Part shown: piece by piece, positions 10,134 through 13,071 of the stretch
Layout: the number at the start of each line of letters is the position of its first letter
Position numbering within the stretch: position 1 is the first letter of the stretch
DNA from: Spirochaetota bacterium
GTDB lineage: Bacteria; Spirochaetota; Spirochaetia; DSM-27196; PWMO01
Direction of reading: 5' to 3'
Length of the DNA: 13,071 bases
Assembly: GCA_009908735.1 (NCBI GenBank)
Contig: JAAAOR010000100.1
Span: forward strand, 1 to 13,071
The notes under the pieces: generated by a model
The model's database searches: none
Seen by the model: only the letters and a program-made list of their open reading frames with translations
What the model was told of the DNA's origin: nothing
Program-made: the position numbers and the translations under genes

Positions 10134-10162
10134 TTGCCGCCGCGGGTGGGAGACACTACACT
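10134..10162 (+). promoter_or_regulatory. Promoter candidate for the receiver/PPDK_N gene
   Basis: TTGCCG (10134-10139) and TACACT (10157-10162) are 17 bases apart in the 90-base gap after the ligase. The -10 box is identical to the one proposed for the cation exchanger and ends 11 bases before the ATG at 10174, so the leader would be about five bases with no ribosome binding site. Confidence 0.45.
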
Positions 10163-10173
10163 TGCACCCGCCT

Positions 10174-13071
10174 ATGTCGCTCTACACCGATTATCAGCAC
10201 AACTTCAGCGGCTTTCACAATCTCATGCGCTACCGGGTGCGGGAGATCCTGCTTGTCTCAAGCCTCTACGACGCCTTCGTACTCGAGGAAGATCGCGGGC
10301 TCTCGGAAGTGATCTTCAACCAGTACATCGACCTGAACCTCCGCTTCGTGCCACGCATCACTCGCGTCTCGAGCGCCGAAGAGGCGCTGCAGGAGATGCA
10401 AACGCGCACGTTCGACGTCGTTCTCACGATGGCCCGACTCTCCGATATGGACCCCGAAGAGTTTGGCCGCCGGGTAAAAGAGATGGACGCCGACAAACCG
10501 GTAATCATGCTTACGACCGAGGTGCTGAGTCCCGACCTCCTCACGCGTTTCCGCCGCGCTCGATCCATCGACAAGATCTTCTACTGGCTCGGAGACAGTA
10601 AGATTCTCCTGGCAATCATCAAGTACGTGGAGGACTACGGCAACGTCGCCGCCGATGTAGCCGGTGGCGTTCAGGTCATTCTGCTCGTGGAGGACAATCC
10701 CAAGTTCTACTCCATGTTTCTTCCGATGATGTACACCGAGGTCATGACGCAGACCCAGACGCTGATCTCGGAAAGCATCAACGACTATCAGCGGCTCCTG
10801 CGCATGCGGGCACGCCCAAAGATCTTGCTTGCCGAAACCTACGAGGGCGCAATGGAGATCTTCGAGGCCTACCGACAAAACGTGCTCGGTATCATCTCTG
10901 ACATAGCCTTTCCCCGCCACGGTCGCATCGACGACGAGGCCGGCTATCGCCTACTCGGCGTGACCAAGATGGAAGTACCCGATCTTCCGGTGCTGTTGCA
11001 GTCGGATCATCTTGCCGACCGCGACAGCGTGCTGCGTCAGAACGCTCACTTCCTCGACAAGAACTCCCCGAACCTCATGCACGATCTGCGGGATTTCATC
11101 ATGCTGAACCTCGGCTTTGGTGATTTCGTCTTCCGCAGTCCGGACGGCACTGAGATGGCGCGCGCACACAACCTGCAAGAGTTCGAACGACTCCTCAAGG
11201 AGGTTTCCCTCGATAGTGTGGAGTACCACGCGCGCCGGAACCACATATCGATTTGGCTGCGGGCACGCACCGAGTTCGACCTTGCCGATGAGCTTCGGCC
11301 GAAACGGGTATCGGACTTCTCCGACATGGAGGCGATGCGAGAGTATCTCGCGGACGCGGTGGGCAATCTACTCGACCGAAACCGCGCGGGCAACATAACG
11401 GATCTCAGCTCCTACACCGAGGGCACGGACACCGCCTTCGTCCGGATCGGCAGCGGCTCGCTGGGAGGAAAGGCGCGGGGCATTGCCTTCGTCAATGCCT
11501 TGCTGAGCCGCTCCGGCATACCCCAGCGTTATGAGCGTGTCAGCATCCGCACCCCCATGACTTTCGTGGTCTGCACCGACGCCTATGAGCAGTTTCTGAT
11601 CCTGAACGACCTGCAGCGCTTCGCAATCGAGACAGAGAATGACATCGAGATAGGTCGCGCATTTGCAGCCGCGCCCCTGCCCGAAGACATACAGCGCCAC
11701 CTCCGAAACCTGGTAGAGCGCGTTGACATGCCGCTGGCGGTCCGCTCCTCGAGCGTGCTTGAGGATTCGCAGAACCTGCCCTTTGCCGGCCTCTATGCGA
11801 CCTACATGCTGCCGAACAACCATCCGGACGTGGAGGTGCGGTTGCGGCAGCTTGCGGATGCGGTAAAGCTGGTGTACGCCTCGGTATTCTACCAGGCGCC
11901 GAAAGAGTACGTGAGGAATACCTACTACCGCGTCGAGGAAGAGAAAATGGCCGTCATCGTGCAGGAGCTCGCCGGTGAGCAGCACGGCGACATCTTCTAC
12001 CCCGTCGTCTCCGGTGTGGGACAATCACACAACTTCTATCCCACCGAGCCAATCAAGCCATCGGACGGGCTCGCCCACCTCGCGCTCGGGCTCGGAAAGA
12101 CGATCGTCGACGGGGAGAACATCTACCGCTTTAGCCCTCGCTATCCCAAGCGTCCGCCTCCTTACTCCTCACCCGGCGAGTTTCTCAAGATGTCACAGAG
12201 CCACTTTTACGCCCTCGATCTCTCGAACACTGAGGTGGCGGTGGAGCCGGACGAGGGGTTTAGCCTGAGACGGCTCGACCTCCGGCAGGCCGAGGAAGAC
12301 GGAACGCTGTTCTACGTCGCCGGCACATTCTCACGCCACGACGGCCGGATCCGAAATACGCTATCCGTGGAAGGTCCACGCGTGGTCACCTTTGCCAATA
12401 TTCTCAAGAACCGAATCGTACCGCTGCCCGAAATACTCGCGGACCTCATGGACCTCGGCAAGGCAAGCTTCGGAACCGACGTGGAAATCGAGTTTGCCCT
12501 CAATGCCCAGGGCACCCGCGATGACAGCACCGCCCAGTTCTACTTTCTCCAGATTCGTCCCATGGTCGTGGGGCGGGAAACCGTAGAGGTTTCAACTGCT
12601 GATGTCGACATCGACCACATCATCGCTGCGTCAAATCAAGCGATGGGAAACGGGCTGTTCGAGGACATCTACGACCTTGTCTATGTAGATCCCGAGCGAT
12701 TCGACGCGGGCCACAGCGTTGAGATTGCCCGCGAAGTCGGCGAGATCAACAAGAAACTCGCCGCCGAGGGCCGCCGCTACATCCTTATCGGCTTCGGCCG
12801 ATGGGGGACAGCGGACAGATGGCTCGGAATTCCCGTAGACTGGGCGCAGATCTCGGCCGCCCAGGTCATCGTGGAGTCAGATCTCGGAGACTTCCGCATC
12901 GACCCCTCTCAGGGCAGCCACTTCTTCCACAACCTTATCTCGCTTCGGCTCGGCTACTTCCACATCCGCGGCGGGCGAAGCGAGGAGTACATCCTCTGGG
13001 ACTGGATACGGCAACTACCGACCGAAGCGGAGACACACTTCGTCCGCCACGCGCGCCTCGATAAGCCACTC
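10174..13071 (+). CDS. Receiver-like/PEP-synthase-type ATP-binding (PPDK_N) protein, partial at 3' end
   Basis: An open frame of 966 codons runs to the window edge without a stop. Residues about 24-155 look like a receiver fold that has lost its acidic residues (ILLVSSLYDAF, FDVVLTMARLSDMDPEE, KPVIMLTTEV). Residues about 166-290 are a second receiver-like region with VILLVEDNP (Glu173-Asp174) and GIISDIAFPRHG (Asp243). A linker leads to a PPDK_N ATP-binding domain: SLGGKARGIAFVNALL (429-444, Lys433), RTPMTFVVCTDAYEQFL (459-475), AVRSSSVLEDSQNLPFAGLY (522-541), IVQELAGEQHGDIFYPVVSG (595-614) and FYFLQIRPMV (789-798). Beyond it is an unassigned region with YILIGFGRWGTADRWLG (869-885). No GG-x-x-x-H phosphohistidine motif follows the ATP-binding part. 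The protein probably binds ATP and may transfer phosphate; the reaction is unknown. The ATG is chosen from the start of homology-like sequence; it lacks a Shine-Dalgarno. Confidence 0.9.
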   Translation, partial: MSLYTDYQHNFSGFHNLMRYRVREILLVSSLYDAFVLEEDRGLSEVIFNQYIDLNLRFVPRITRVSSAEEALQEMQTRTFDVVLTMARLSDMDPEEFGRRVKEMDADKPVIMLTTEVLSPDLLTRFRRARSIDKIFYWLGDSKILLAIIKYVEDYGNVAADVAGGVQVILLVEDNPKFYSMFLPMMYTEVMTQTQTLISESINDYQRLLRMRARPKILLAETYEGAMEIFEAYRQNVLGIISDIAFPRHGRIDDEAGYRLLGVTKMEVPDLPVLLQSDHLADRDSVLRQNAHFLDKNSPNLMHDLRDFIMLNLGFGDFVFRSPDGTEMARAHNLQEFERLLKEVSLDSVEYHARRNHISIWLRARTEFDLADELRPKRVSDFSDMEAMREYLADAVGNLLDRNRAGNITDLSSYTEGTDTAFVRIGSGSLGGKARGIAFVNALLSRSGIPQRYERVSIRTPMTFVVCTDAYEQFLILNDLQRFAIETENDIEIGRAFAAAPLPEDIQRHLRNLVERVDMPLAVRSSSVLEDSQNLPFAGLYATYMLPNNHPDVEVRLRQLADAVKLVYASVFYQAPKEYVRNTYYRVEEEKMAVIVQELAGEQHGDIFYPVVSGVGQSHNFYPTEPIKPSDGLAHLALGLGKTIVDGENIYRFSPRYPKRPPPYSSPGEFLKMSQSHFYALDLSNTEVAVEPDEGFSLRRLDLRQAEEDGTLFYVAGTFSRHDGRIRNTLSVEGPRVVTFANILKNRIVPLPEILADLMDLGKASFGTDVEIEFALNAQGTRDDSTAQFYFLQIRPMVVGRETVEVSTADVDIDHIIAASNQAMGNGLFEDIYDLVYVDPERFDAGHSVEIAREVGEINKKLAAEGRRYILIGFGRWGTADRWLGIPVDWAQISAAQVIVESDLGDFRIDPSQGSHFFHNLISLRLGYFHIRGGRSEEYILWDWIRQLPTEAETHFVRHARLDKPL

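Noticed and set aside
10258..10920. 220-codon minus-strand frame, with others at 11368-12024, opposite the final gene
   Set aside because: The plus-strand frame here is continuous for 966 codons with clear receiver and PPDK_N motifs; the minus frames are shadows.

Overview
The window is gene-dense, GC-rich (about 60% by eye) bacterial chromosome. The membrane proteins, two-component signalling and periplasmic binding-protein remnant suggest a Gram-negative-type bacterium. A fused ADP-forming acyl-CoA synthetase, an NADP-type glutamate dehydrogenase and a large receiver/PEP-synthase-like protein would fit a free-living heterotroph such as a spirochaete, but the phylum cannot be fixed from this sequence alone. 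I saw no mobile element, tRNA, rRNA or CRISPR array.

Layout. (1) 2-793, plus strand: the 3' end of a neurotransmitter:sodium symporter gene, followed by a 33-residue MetS-like small subunit and a strong hairpin terminator at 846-876. (2) 890-3180, minus strand: a six-TM protein of unknown function, a CaCA-family cation exchanger with its own promoter, and an SGNH hydrolase whose ribosome binding site overlaps the exchanger stop codon. (3) 3278-5848, minus strand: a periplasmic solute-binding protein gene broken by deletion and frameshift, overlapping by 11 bases a hybrid sensor histidine kinase with a C-terminal receiver. (4) 5992-7887, minus strand: glutamate dehydrogenase (gdhA), preceded by an Lrp/AsnC regulator. 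(5) 8026-13071, plus strand: a one-chain acetate--CoA ligase (ADP-forming), then a very long open frame with two receiver-like regions and a PEP-synthase/PPDK ATP-binding domain, running off the window end.

How the genes may work together (inference): a sodium-coupled amino-acid importer, an Lrp regulator, glutamate dehydrogenase and an ATP-yielding acyl-CoA synthetase together suggest uptake and fermentation of amino acids. The Lrp gene and the ligase gene are divergent across a 138-base region with an AT-rich inverted repeat, a possible Lrp operator. The hybrid kinase and the broken binding protein look like a solute-sensing pair that is now damaged.

The most unusual items are the receiver/PPDK_N protein, which lacks the usual phosphohistidine domain in the part seen; the binding-protein pseudogene; and several genes with promoter-like -10 boxes only 5-14 bases before the start codon and no Shine-Dalgarno, suggesting leaderless or very short-leader mRNAs.
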